This document shows, in pieces, positions 25,012-35,670 of a stretch of DNA of 64,000 bases. Position 1 is the first letter of the stretch. Every line of letters begins with the position of its first letter. The translations under genes and the position numbers were made by a program. Source of the DNA: Mangifera indica (taxonomy: Eukaryota > Streptophyta > Magnoliopsida > Sapindales > Anacardiaceae); assembly GCF_011075055.1 (NCBI RefSeq), contig NC_058149.1, forward strand, positions 1,007,001 to 1,071,000, given 5' to 3'. The notes under the pieces are model-generated. The model saw only the letters and a program-made list of their open reading frames with translations. It made no database searches and had not been told where the DNA came from.

Positions 25012-25222
25012 TGTAAAATTATGAATTGGGTTATGAACCAAATTAATATTATTGATGAAACATTGTCCAATATATAGTATTACAATGTAGTCTAAATTGG
25101 AATTATAATCTTATAAAATAAGAAAAATAATAAATAACAAATCAAAATCAAACTTAATCAGAATTAGAACAAATCAAAATAAGATTTGATTAGAATCAGA
25201 TCAAATATGAATATGTTTAACA
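25012..25222 (-). repeat. LTR (5' in element orientation)
   Basis: It is 211 bp, beginning TGTAAAATTATGAATTGG on the plus strand and ending GTTTAACA. The primer-binding site lies immediately inside it on the minus strand. Confidence 0.85.
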
Positions 25223-25522
25223 ATGAGCGCCACATGACACAAAACTTGTTGAATTTATGATTCCAATTCTATGTAACTTGTCCTTTGTAGAAAACTTTTG
25301 TTTCATGACTAGCCAAAAGATAACATGTCTTGGAATGAATTTTTTATGCCAAACTACATTAGCCCAAATTGACTTCTTTTTCCTTTCACGAAATTCATTC
25401 CAAGTCAAACTAATAGAAAATCTCCCATTGGGGCTAGGGGTCCAAAGCACAATATCTTGCCTTCTAATAGGGTGATCTACAACCATCTCTTTAAGCTCCA
25501 TTAAATCTATTGAGTTTGCCAT
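25217..25522 (-). pseudogene. LINE zinc-binding RT region (zf-RVT) fragment
   Basis: It reads QDIVLWTPSPNGRFSISLTW, RKKKSIWANVVWHKKFIPRH and LHRIGIINS, a good fit to the domain that follows the reverse transcriptase in plant L1 elements. The frame is cut at its 3' end by the LTR element inserted at 25222. Confidence 0.8.
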
Positions 25523-26041
25523 CGGACATTTCCAATCCTCACCATCTATGATATCCTACAATTTAACATTCCTCCCAAAACTCAACTCATTAATAATTTT
25601 GTTGCCACACTTATAAAAAAGCAGGCCCACTGGGTGCCAATTGTCCATCCAAAGAAATGTATGTTTCCCATTCCCAATATGGTGCTTGATTTTATCTCTC
25701 AAATCTTCTCTTAACTTAAACTGCTTCTACCAACACTATGGGCTATCATTAGTAGCTTTAATCTTCCAAAGGCTCCTCCTACCTTTTAGCCTATTTGTTT
25801 TGATCCAATTTACCCATACTAAGGAGCTCTTGATTTGAGCGAGGTTCCAAAGGTGCTTTGCCATAGCCGCTTTATTTCAATCCTTGCTTTTCATGATACC
25901 TAACCCACCTTCCTTCTTTGGGGCACAAACTTTCTCCCAAACAACTTTAGTTGTGTTATGGTTAAGGTCCTGAGCTTGACATCAATCTCCTTGTGAACTT
26001 TGGAAGACAATAAAAAGTGAGACGATCAATAAATCTGAATG

Positions 26042-26311
26042 CTAAAAAGTAACTTTAGTTAACATCAGTCTCATAGCGTAAGAGAGGAATTTGCTCTTCC
26101 TAGAGGTGATTCCACCAAGGATTTTATCTATAAGCAGTTTGCAATCTTTCAAAGAAAGCTTAATAAAGAACATGAGGACCCCAAGGTATTTAAAAGGAAT
26201 AGTCCCAACTTCAAAATTAAGGATCTCCTTCAACACAAATTTCTCTTCATTGGTGACCCAAAAAGGTATATATTGCTTTAAGCACCGTTGTTGGCTTTCA
26301 ATCTCGACCAC
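26042..26311 (-). pseudogene. LINE reverse transcriptase C-terminal fragment
   Basis: It contains the IPFKYLGVLM and KFLSYAMRLMLTKVTF stretches that correspond to the conserved YLG(V/I)PL and L-S-x-A-G-R-L motifs downstream of the RT catalytic core. The preceding catalytic FADD-type motif can be followed only in broken frames near 26350-26400. Confidence 0.75.
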
Positions 26312-26548
26312 TTGTGGAAAGTGTACAAATTTTCTTTGATGAGCTTTCTAGAAAATTTTTTGGCCTTAAAAAAAATGAAGAGATCATCTGCAAAACAAAG
26401 GTGAGAAATTTTACTTCCTTTGCACTTCCAATGGAACTCAAAATCCTTTTTAGATGTTATATCTTCAAGAATTAATTCTTGAAAGAATCTCTATGGAAAT
26501 AACAAAAAGATAAGGAGATTTGGAATCCTTTTGTTTAGGCCTCTCAAA

Positions 26549-26800
26549 TAGGGCTAGACTCGAACCGAGCCCGTTCGAACTCAAGCTCGAGCTCGAAACG
26601 AGCCAACCTTATACAAGCTCAGTCAAGCTCAAGCTATTCGCCAAATTTTTTAATTAAAAATTTTGATACAAAACGACATCGTTTTAATAACGAAAAACAA
26701 GCTAAGTTCGAACTTAGTTTTCACAAGCTCAAACTCAAACTCAAACTCCAGCTCAACTATATATTAATCGAGCTGAGCTCTTGACTCGAATCCAACCCTA
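26549..26800. mobile_element. hAT-like MITE nested in the LINE
   Basis: The termini TAGGGCTAGACTCGA and TCGAATCCAACCCTA are inverted repeats. The flanking octamers CTCTCAAA and CTCTCAAG match at 7 of 8 positions, as expected for a hAT target duplication. The 252-bp interior is a run of AGCTCGAGCTC-type words with no frame. It splits the LINE RT sequence, so it inserted later than the LINE. Confidence 0.75.
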
Positions 26801-27051
26801 CTCTCAAGCTTCTAAAGAAATTTACAAGCTCAACATTAATGCAAAGAGAGAAAGATGGAGTGGATATGCAAACCTCAGTCCAGTTGATAAACATAGGATG
26901 CAACTCAATTTTTCTTAAGATTGCTCCAATAAAGTTTCAACTCACCATATCGTAGGCTTTCATTGAATCTACCTTGATAGCGCATCTCTTCCTATCCTTC
27001 ACTTTGTTCTGATATCTATTGATCAACTCATTGCATAGAATGATGTTATCA

Positions 27052-27430
27052 TTAATTCTTCTCCCTCCCACAAAAGTAGTTTGATCTTTTGTTGATGAAG
27101 GCAGGAAGAATGCATTTTAGTCTATTGGTAATAATCTTTGTAATGCACTTATAAATAAATTTACAGCATAAGGTAGGCCTATAATCCTTACACTCAGAGA
27201 GATTTTCACATTTTGGAACAAATGCGATAATAAAACAATTAATCTCCCTAAAAAGGGATTCAGTCATAAGGATATACTAAATAGCTTCAATCACATCCTT
27301 TCTCACTGTTTCCCCTGCTTTCTTGAAAAAATGGGCACCATCCAGACTTATAGCTTTGTAACTATCCATGCATGGCAAAAATAGTGTGCTTGATCTCCTC
27401 TCCTGTTCTTTTGAGCAGCTTCCTTGGGAA
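27052..27430 (-). pseudogene. LINE reverse transcriptase N-terminal fragment
   Basis: The fragment covers the A-x-P-G-P-D-G-side region onward: FFKKAGETVRKDVIEAI, then INCFIIAFVPKCENLSECKDYR and PTLCCKFIYKCITKII. These correspond to RT motifs that precede the catalytic core. An in-frame stop separates the two parts. The element stops at about 27430, where RLP-flank sequence resumes. Confidence 0.75.
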
Positions 27431-27650
27431 CCATGTAGTAAAAAATACCGTTATATTTTCGATCTACCATTTTCTATATTTTTGCACAAAAAATTGTGTA
27501 AATCATATTTATTTATTATTTTAACATTTTTGTGTGAATCAATTTGGGTATGAGGCCATAGACACATAGTGTCTAAATAAATTAAAAAAAATGATTTCGT
27601 AATGGCAATAATGTGTTGGAAAATTTAGAGAAATTTGCATGGATACTTGA
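27431..27650. repeat. Orphan RLP 5' flank block
   Basis: It matches 6250-6400, 53960-54110 and 57640-57780 (CCATTTTCTATATTTTTG, TATTTATTATTTTAACA, GTGTTGGAAAATTT). It is immediately adjacent to the LINE 5' truncation point. With 29050-29757 it marks the upstream flank of an RLP copy whose gene is missing. Confidence 0.6.
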
Positions 27651-27721
27651 ATTTGCCCCCTTTAGAACAATGCTCAGGTACAAAGCAAGCTTTGATAAAT
27701 ATATAATGGCCCCTCTAATTA

Positions 27722-28173
27722 TGGGTGTTAAAAACCGGTTAATTGAACCAGTTTGACAATTTTTCAAATTGAATTGAATTTTCGGTTTAGAGAAAATCAT
27801 AAATTGAAACTAAACAAATTTAAAGATTAACCAATTTTGAACTAAACTAAAAACACTAACTAACCGAACTGAATTTTTAGTTAAACTATTTTGAACCATA
27901 TTTTAAAGGATTATCTTATTTCATTATTTTTTTTCCTTTTTTTTTTTTTAAATAGGTTCATATCTTTAATCATTTCTTATTCACTCTTTTGAAAACCAAT
28001 TTGGTTTAATCAACTGGTTTTAAAAATTTAACAAACTAATAATCAAACCGAAAAAGAAGCTTCTCTATACTTTTGAATTAATATCCAAATCGAGTTTTCA
28101 AATAATTTATGTTTTTGTTCAATTTTCAGTTTGAAAATTGTTGGGTTTGGTCATTGGATATTTTTTAACACCC
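27722..28173. mobile_element. MITE-like element with GGGTGTTAAAAA ends
   Basis: The left end GGGTGTTAAAAACCGG and the right end TTTTTTAACACCCC are inverted repeats. The interior is full of AACCGGTT/AATTGAACC words. It is about 450 bp with no frame. No clear target duplication was found, so boundaries are approximate. Confidence 0.5.
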
Positions 28174-28192
28174 CTCACTCTTACATCTAAAA

Positions 28193-28707
28193 GAGGAATA
28201 TTAATTAAAATAACCACTTTTTTTACTTTTTATAAATATATAATCACTTTTTTTTCTACTATACATACTTAGTCACTTTTTAATTTTATTTTTTACTTAT
28301 AAAATTGGTGCTGGCCGGCTAACCAATTTTATTTATAAAATGGGTTATAAAATTGGTTAACTGAGTTGTTAGCCCACGGACACCAATTTTATAAATAAAA
28401 AGTTGGTTGGTTGGGTGGACCAACCTACTAACCAACCAATTTTATATATAAAATGGGTTATAAAATTGGTTGCCCATCCAGCCTACCAATTTTATATAGA
28501 TAATGAGTTATAAAATTAGTTGGCTGAGTCTGGGTGGGCCAACGCCACTCAGCCAACAAATTAGATTTATGCTTATAACATTATTTTATATGTTGATTGG
28601 GTGATTACAAATATTAAAAATATTTTGAATATATGTATAGTAGAAAAGAAAGTAATTATATATGTATAAAAGACAAAAAAAATAGTTATTTTAATTAATA
28701 TCCCTCT
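28193..28707. mobile_element. Foldback-like element with ~75-bp inverted arms
   Basis: The left arm 28193-28270 (GAGGAATATTAATTAAAATA, then ACTTTTTATAAATATATAAT and CTACTATACATAC) pairs with the right arm 28625-28707. The centre (28300-28565) holds several copies of TTATAAAATTGGTT in both orientations, giving further hairpins. No open frame is present. Confidence 0.7.
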
Positions 28708-29049
28708 GAAAAGACAACAACTTGTTAGATTTTGGATAGTGCACTTGCAAATATGAAACCTTAAAGCTGCTATAAAACAAAGTTTCACTAATCCATGAAT
28801 AAAATTATATTTTCTTAAGCTTATGCTTCAAGATAAATTATAAACTTATAGTTATTAACTATTATGGACAGTAATAAAAAAAACCTAAGAAACTCCCATA
28901 AAAATGAATGAAAACAAAAACTCCTATTGAATTAATTAAATAAAATAAAAATTCCCTTTTTACTTTATTGGAATAAAACTTTATAATTTGAAATATTTAA
29001 TAAAATATTTTATTAAAATACATTACAATAGATATAGTTAAACATATTG

Positions 29050-29757
29050 TAAGCGACACCATCTCACTTTCCACACTTTGTATTAGTTGAATTTTCATTA
29101 ATTATATGATTCTCTCTTGTTCCCTTTATCGCTTGTTATTGTTGCTGGCATTCTCTCTCAAAATCTGCAATTTTAAAATTGACGAAGAGGTTGTTTTTGG
29201 CTGAAAAAAGGTACTATTGGCAGATCTTCATTCATTATTGGGAACTTAGGATTGCCTTAACTTCGAATGGGTCAAATGTAATACTTTATCAAATATAAGG
29301 AAATTAATATAATTTTCATTAGTGTATTCAGGGTTGTGTCTACAAAATTTAAAGTTAAAGGGGCTAAAGAAAAGTGTAGTGTAAAGAGTACGCTGCTGAC
29401 ATGTTTTGTGCTATACCATAACTGCAATTGAATTGTTGGAAGTGCTAGAATATAAATAGAACAATATTTTAATACATATTTTGTTTATACGATTTATATA
29501 TAGATAATGTATTATTTTTAATCATATGATAACATATTATTAATATAGTTAAATTATATATAAAAAATATGTATACACAGATTTATTAATATAAATATTA
29601 CATTGAAAAAGAAGTGCTAAGTTGGAGGTAAGACTTGGAAATTTTTTGTTTTTTATTATTATTATTATTATTATTGATGCTTGAAGAGGGTTATAGCATT
29701 ATGAAGGCTGGATATATGTATAATGCATATATCCAGCTTTCACCTGTTACTTAAATT
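29050..29757. repeat. Flank block, duplicate of 20960-22190
   Basis: This is the shorter and more diverged partner of the block beyond copy A, without the PIF-like MITE. It carries its own MITE (29461-29605) and a (TTA)n tract at 29657-29675. It contains no gene. Confidence 0.6.
29461..29605. mobile_element. AT-rich MITE (TATACAAA family)
   Basis: Arms near AATATTTTAATACATATTTT and its inverted match ATGTATACACAGATTTATTA enclose the family word ATCATATGATAACATATTA. No frame is present. Confidence 0.45.
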
Positions 29758-30424
29758 GGGTCAAAAGACTTCTTTTCACCCAAGTTTTAGTGAAATCCTA
29801 ATATTTTATCTGTTAATTTTTAAAAACTTAAATACCTATGTTATTATTAAAATTTATTGTTAGGGTTAAAGATAAAAATGTCATTTAGTAAAAATATTTA
29901 AAAAAACTAAAAATTTATTATATTTCTCTCATAGTTTTAATAATGTAATAATTTTTTTTTCCCTAAAGTTTAAAAAATGACCATTTCCCCCACCCAATTT
30001 TAGAGTTTCATACTTTTTCAAAATTTCCTTTTGCAACCACCCCAAACTTTTTGAAACTTTATTTCACTCACCAAATAGTTTCCATCTGCTGCCCTTCTTT
30101 TGAAGAACTCTTCCCTTTGTCTTCGATTGTCTCCATGCCTGAGATTAAGCCATTGTCAACTCAACATCTATCTCCGGTGATAACAAACACAACGACATTG
30201 GTCTCTTAATTTTGAAGCAATGATGATGACATCAGTCTTTCAGAAGAACCAAACAACACATTGAGAGAGACAAGGAAGAGAACCAAATTTGATGATGGAG
30301 ACAAAAAGTTTCGGTGGCAACTGCAACTGCAAAAGGAAATTTTGATAAGTATGAAATTCTAGAATTAGATAGAAACAAATGATCATTTTTTTCAAATTTT
30401 GAGTAGAGAAAATTATTATATTTT
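29757..30424. mobile_element. MULE-like element with inverted arms and a richer centre
   Basis: The outer part matches 5430-5670. An inner pair of arms is clear: TTTCATACTTTTTCAAAATTT at 30006-30026 with TTTTGCAACC, and the complement at 30305-30365 (GCAACTGCAACTGCAAAAGG, AAGTATGAAATTCT). The 250 bp between them are GC-richer and may be captured sequence, but no protein was recognised. The right terminus appears cut by the next MITE. Confidence 0.5.
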
Positions 30425-30605
30425 AAACAATAAAACTATGTATACTTATTTTTTGTACACAATTTATGTACACAGATGAGGTGTTATTATGTGATTTGAT
30501 ATTTCTTTATCATATAATAACACATATTTTAAAATCACCTAATTATATGATGACACATCACTGTGTATGTGAATTATGTACTAAAAATAGGTATACATAG
30601 CATTA
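30425..30605. mobile_element. MITE with GTATACCTATTTTTAGTACA-type arms
   Basis: The left arm CTATGTATACTTATTTTTTG and the right arm AAAAATAGGTATACATAG are inverted repeats of about 55 bp, including TTATGTACACAGATGAGG against its complement. The centre carries ATATAATAACACAT. It is the best preserved of the AT-rich MITEs here. Confidence 0.65.
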
Positions 30606-31229
30606 CTCTATTTTTAAACCATAATTATTGGTGATTGAGTAATAAGGCAAAAAAACTTATTCCCACCCAAAGTTTGATGTTTTGTTAAAATTCTACGCTC
30701 AGTTTCAAAATCTTAAAAACAATCCATCTACTACTACTAGTAATAAAATTTACGAGTAATAAAGGATTATCAGTCCAGTTAAACCTATTTTAAATATATT
30801 TAATATTTAAAAATAAAATATTATTCCTCAAGCACGAACATTTTAGGGCTTTTTTTGTCCTTTTTGCATTGCTGCGCCCACAACTGCACCATCTCAATCT
30901 TGCCGGCGCCTCTTCTATTCGTAGTGGCTGTGGGAGGGGTTCTCTGCTCTGGCTTATTTTTCCGGCGCCGTCGACCTCCTTCGGTGCTTGAATTTCCTCC
31001 TTCGCCGTAACGAGTGTTTTTTCTCTCTAGCCGATATTTCTCTGTCAATGGACTCTTCTTCCATCGACAGTTGCCTTTCCGTGAAGTGGTGCTCTCCGGC
31101 GCTCTCTCTCACTACCGAGCATTGTGTTGGTGCTCGTGCTCATCCTCGGCTTCTTCTTACATCAATTCGGGTACCGATTCAGTTCCCGATCCATGACGCC
31201 GAAACCATTTTTTAAGTTTCTATAAATTC

Positions 31230-31664
31230 ATGCTTTTGTTGATGCTTTATTTTTTCAACATATTAAAAATGGTTTATTTTTTTAACCATCTTTTGTTGAT
31301 GGTTTCCTTTTTAAGTTATTGTGATTTTCTCATTAAAGCCGTGAATCTGCCAATCTGTTGCATATATGCTAGAGGAATACAGATAAAAATATGGCAGTTT
31401 GATTTTGCTAAAATTTCAAAGAATATGCAGAGCCGGCTTGCAGGAGAATCTGAACTCTGCAGACTGGAAAAAAAAAAAACCGTAACTAAATGTGTGGAGT
31501 CTGATAGCTTGTGGGACGATTGCTCTTCCTGCATGTGCCAACAAAAATCTTCAACAGTTTTAAAGGAAGACAGCATCAAAGCAGTCAGTTTGCAAGCAAT
31601 AATCTGCAGCAGTAAACATAAAACAAAAGTGCAGCGTTCAGCAGGCAGTTTTCCTGGAGAGTGA
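31230..31664 (+). other. 144-codon open frame, partner of 1024-1458, unrecognised
   Basis: It is open over the same 144 codons as in copy 1. Differences include F/Y, Q/K, K/E, Y/C, C/S and S/L changes spread over the sequence. A short frame (31661-31858) follows as in copy 1. It is probably neutral captured sequence. No domain was recognised. Confidence 0.2.
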
Positions 31665-32520
31665 AGGAGATGATGCCAGGATGGAATCTTAGGCAAAGGG
31701 AAGAAACCTGGATCATGCCGGTGAAGCCAAAAGTGCAGCAGCAAGCAGACACAATGAGCTGCTCCATTGAATTGCCTACCAACCAGCAGCCTAAAGCAGA
31801 ATCTGAAGACTACTTCAAAGGCGAGACTGCAGAGAAATATACATGTTGCGGATATTAAACTAATTTTAGAAGTTGGGAAAATCCCTTTGCACAGTAAGGT
31901 CCCTCTGATTGTGAAACTGGGGAAGCCTATCAGTTAGACATAGAGAATACTAATTTTACAGTATTAAAAAACTAAAATGAAATGCTATTTTACTGAGTCC
32001 TTACCAGTTCAAAGCTTTCGTGCAGGGCTAGAAATTGTGTAGTTTCTGTTTATTGTCATTACTTAAACTGGTTTATATGCTGCCATTCCATGAGGTTAAT
32101 GAATACTCTGGTGTGATTGCAGGGAAATCACATGCTCTTCACAAGAGGGTGGAGCAGCTCTGTGCCACGGAATTTAAATGGGAAAATCAAAGGTGTTTGT
32201 TCATTGGGAAATTATAAAAAATGGCCAAAATACCCTCCCACTAAGCAAAAATGCTCAAAGTCACTATTTTCAAGCAAAAATGCCCAAATTCACTATTCCT
32301 AACAAAAATGCCCATGACTTTTTCTAAAATACCAAAATTACCCTTCCCTTCATTTATATAAACCTTCTCACTCACTAGAAGGGGTTAAATAAAATTTTAT
32401 TAAAATTAGGGGATATTATGATATTAAACATTATAAGAGTATTATAAATTTCTCAATAAAAGTTTAGGAATAGATAATTGAGGGGTCAAACGAAATGTTA
32501 TTAAAATTTGGGGGGCATTT

Positions 32521-33340
32521 TGATATATCGACTCGTATTTTTCAGATTTCCGAAGAATTTTTCGATTGTTGCCATTCTAGAGTTTTTCAACTTTTAGAAT
32601 TCGAATTTCAGTTCCGTTTTTTCGAATTTCACCTTTTTACGATAGATCGACTCGTATTTTTCAGATTTCCAAAGAATTTTTTGATTGTTGCCATTCTAGG
32701 GTATTTCAACTTTTAGAATTCGAATTTCAGTTCCGTTTTTTGGAATTTCACAGTTTTACGATATATCGACTCGTATTTTTCAGATTTTCGAAGAATTTTC
32801 TGATTGTTACCATTCTAGGGTATTTCAACTTTTAGAATTCGAATTTCAGTTCCTTTTTTCGAATTTCACGGTTTTACGATATATCGACTCGTATTTTTCA
32901 GATTTCCAAAGAATTTTTCGATTGTTGCCATTCTAGGGTATTTCAACTTTTAAAATTTGAATTTCAGTTCCGTTTTTTCGAATTTCATTGTTTTACGATA
33001 GATCAACTTGTATTTTTCAGATTTCTGAAGAATTTTTTGATTGTTGTCATTCTAGGGTATTTCAACTTTTAGAATTCAAATTTCAGTTCTTTTTTTTGAA
33101 TTTCACCGTTTTACGATAGATCGACTCGTATTTTTCAGATTTCTAAAGAATTTTTTGATTGTTGCCATTCTAGGGTATTTCAACTTTTAGAATTCGAATT
33201 TCAATTTCGTTTTTTCGAATTTCATTGTTTTACGATATATTGACTCATATTTTTCATATTTCTGAAGAATTTTTTGATTATTGCCATTCTAGGGTATTTC
33301 AACTTTTAGAATTTGAATTTCACCGTTTTATGATACATCA
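32521..33340. repeat. Minisatellite, ~119-bp unit, about 7 copies
   Basis: Each unit contains CGACTCGTATTTTTCAGATT, GATTGTTGCCATTCTAGGG, TATTTCAACTTTTAGAATTC and GAATTTCAGTTCC in that order. Units start near 32525, 32641, 32760, 32879, 32998, 33116 and 33235. It is related, in reverse orientation, to the array at 37230-38900. Confidence 0.9.
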
Positions 33341-33559
33341 CTCAAATCACATATAGAATGAAATCAAATACATATCTATATATAATGACAGATAAAGTAC
33401 ATTGTACACATACGCACATACAATAAATATATACATACGAACATATGAAGAACGATAAACAAACAATGAGGTAACTAAATATACATCCGTGAGCTACTCG
33501 ATATAGTGAAAATATAACTGCGACACTAAACATCGACGCATAAAGGTAGACGACTCTCG

Positions 33560-33900
33560 GGGAAAATCGTAGCTCCGTGATAACGCCAAACACTCAAAAA
33601 AATGTAACATAAACACGCCACAGTCACCAAAGCCTAATCCCTGTTGAGGGACATCCGTCGTTCAATACAAAGCGAGGGAATCACATCGTGGAGTCCTCCT
33701 AGAAGCTATCCAAAAACTCGTCACGTCTAATAACGCGAGAATAAATGTCAAATACGATCGCATGTGCTGCTCAAGAGAACCCATATTCCCTGAATATGAT
33801 ACCTCCGAATCATATATCATAATCGACCACTCACAGAAATCTATAACTTCGGTGACCCAATGTGAGTTGTTGAAGTTTATAGGGATGTAAACCTATAAAC
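33560..33900 (-). pseudogene. Ulp1-like C48 cysteine peptidase domain of the MULE
   Basis: On the minus strand it reads VYIPINFNNSHWVTEVIDF and IMIYDSEVSYSGN, then DVPQQGLGFGDCGVFMLHFF. The catalytic set can be placed: His at 33860-33862, Asp at 33809-33811, the oxyanion Gln in PQQ near 33643, and Cys at 33620-33622. Family members cleave SUMO-type conjugates; the role in the element is unknown. One in-frame TGA lies just before the Gln-Cys part (LALY-stop-TTDVP). The domain is otherwise readable. Confidence 0.85.
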
Positions 33901-35670
33901 AATGACAAATTTTAGTTAATTATCATTATCGTCAACCAATTCAATGTAATAGAAATATATATCTACTATACCTGATCGACCATCCCCTATGGTTTGTATA
34001 ATAATCCCAGGGCATACGCTGCCTCAACCATCCTCGTGAAGAGCCTCAAAATCTCAAACTCGTCAATCAGTGTGGTCTACCAACTCTTCCAAGCCATCTC
34101 AATATGACCTCTGAAGAATGTGTGGGCAGTCGTCCAAAGCTGGGAAACAGTCGCACGGTGCTCGTCCTGGTGTTGACGTAATAAAGCCAAAAAAGAATCC
34201 ACATGCTAAAATGGTATAAACAAGTTCACGTGTTAGTTATTAATAAATATATCAAACTTTTTACCAAATTATATAGTATAGACAACTCACATCGTCGATC
34301 AACCACTCGCGCAACTCTACAACAACCTCTAAAAGCTGTCCTTCAACTTCGATCCTATGAAGTAGACATCATGTGTGTCAGAAGCCGCAGCTCTGGTATA
34401 CCATGTGAGGAAAGAATCCTCACGCTCTGACGCAGAGGATGGAATCATCGTGAGTTGCCATTTCGCCCTCCCTCTTAGTGGATTTGTATACGGGGTGTGA
34501 ACTAGCGGACTCTTCTGGGCGATCTGACCACGTGCTATACGAACCAACTGCATGATACAAAAAAACTATTAATTCATTATTTCATTGTACAAAATCATAC
34601 ACATTATTCGATTTATATTACTTTCTCCATGTATGTAGGAGGAGGTTTAGCTGGAGAATTCTGAATCACGGTCAAGTCCACAGCACGTGCTCCCTCGACA
34701 AACTGCATAATTATATATAGAAACAACTTAGTGACATATATTTGTCAATTATATTTATTTATTAATTATAATTGACAAACCTCAATGTGGACGGTCTCAA
34801 AAACATCCTCCTGGAAGTCCTCCTCATGTGAACTAATATCCACAAGCTTTTTGGTCAAGCTCGGGATATCAGCAAGTAACCATAGTTGCTCGTCTTGAAA
34901 AAGAGACAAAACATCATTAAAAAATATATATAATATATTATATATATATTGATCAATGATATTTCTTAAATCCCCATAACTTGGACTTCCGGGGAAGGTG
35001 TTCGAAGATAACTCTCGATTGATGATATATCAATGTCGATTCCTTATATGCATCAAAAGGAAAAAATGGTAAATGATTTTTCATATAAAATATAATATGA
35101 ACAATAATTTTCATACCTCTAGTAGAGGATCTAAAGCGATAGGAGATCTGATCGGTTGGCCTTCATGACGAAGACCCTATACAAATATATAAAATGAATT
35201 AATCGATAACAAAACAGTATTAAAAATTAAGTTCTATTGATAAGTGACATACCTCAGGTTAGATGGGTGAAGTCACCGAAGGGTCAACCGGTGCCCCATC
35301 CTGTCGACTACCCTAAGATAATAGTAATATTAAATCTATTCAGTGACATTTTATATATAACGATATTGTAATATAATAACAACATTGGGGCATTAAATAT
35401 AATTTTGAAATTACATACGTACCTTATGTGACTAATGGGATGGTATTGCGGTATCAATGGGGGAGGTCGTCCCAATAACATCGTCTCTCTCCTGTACAAA
35501 TGTAATTATAGTTGTTAGAATAATAAGACTCCGTACATTTTTTATAAGTAATAAATTAGAAGTAGGTTTACAACCTGAGTGACAGGTGCTGGACATATAT
35601 GCGTGACGATGTCCTCCAAAGAAGTCATACGATCATGTAATCGACCCACATCATCACGTAATCGAGTCAT

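Larger units (their letters stand above)
24084..25222 (-). mobile_element. Small non-autonomous LTR retroelement (TRIM/SMART-like) nested in the LINE
   Basis: Two direct repeats form the LTRs: 24084-24387 (304 bp) and 25012-25222 (211 bp), both TGT...ACA on the plus strand. The 5-bp target duplication ATGAG lies on each side (24079-24083 and 25223-25227). In minus orientation, the base after the right LTR reads TGATATCAGAGCGATT, close to the initiator-Met tRNA primer site TGGTATCAGAGC. A purine-rich GCGGGAGAG precedes the other LTR. The 624-bp interior has no gag or pol, only a GAGAGA/GGGGCTCGATC tandem tract near 24780-24950. It is a copia-like derivative mobilised in trans. The LTR length difference is an indel. 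Confidence 0.88.
22256..27430 (-). mobile_element. 5'-truncated L1-type LINE, degenerate
   Basis: On the minus strand, reverse transcriptase text begins near 27400 (FKKAGETVRKDVIEAI; then FVPKCENLSECKDYRP and CCKFIYKCITKIITNRLK at 27100-27230). It continues at 26042-26311 with FKYLGVLMFFIKLSLKDCK...KFLSYAMRL. A zinc-binding RT C-terminal region is at 25217-25522 (TPSPNGRFSISLTWNEF, HVIFWLVMKQKFSTKDKL) and resumes at 23870-24083 (HLFFQCYFSSFIWKGF). A final frame is at 23583-23843. A long 3' region (22256-23580) ends with an A-rich tail on the minus strand (plus-strand T run at 22241-22256). Endonuclease and ORF1 are absent, and frames are broken many times. The left end is well placed by the tail; the right end is approximate. 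Confidence 0.8.

Noticed and set aside
33342..33593. 83-codon minus-strand frame rich in Tyr/Cys/Val
   Set aside because: It overlaps the end of the Ulp1 region in another frame and its AT-rich 3' flank. It is composition-driven.
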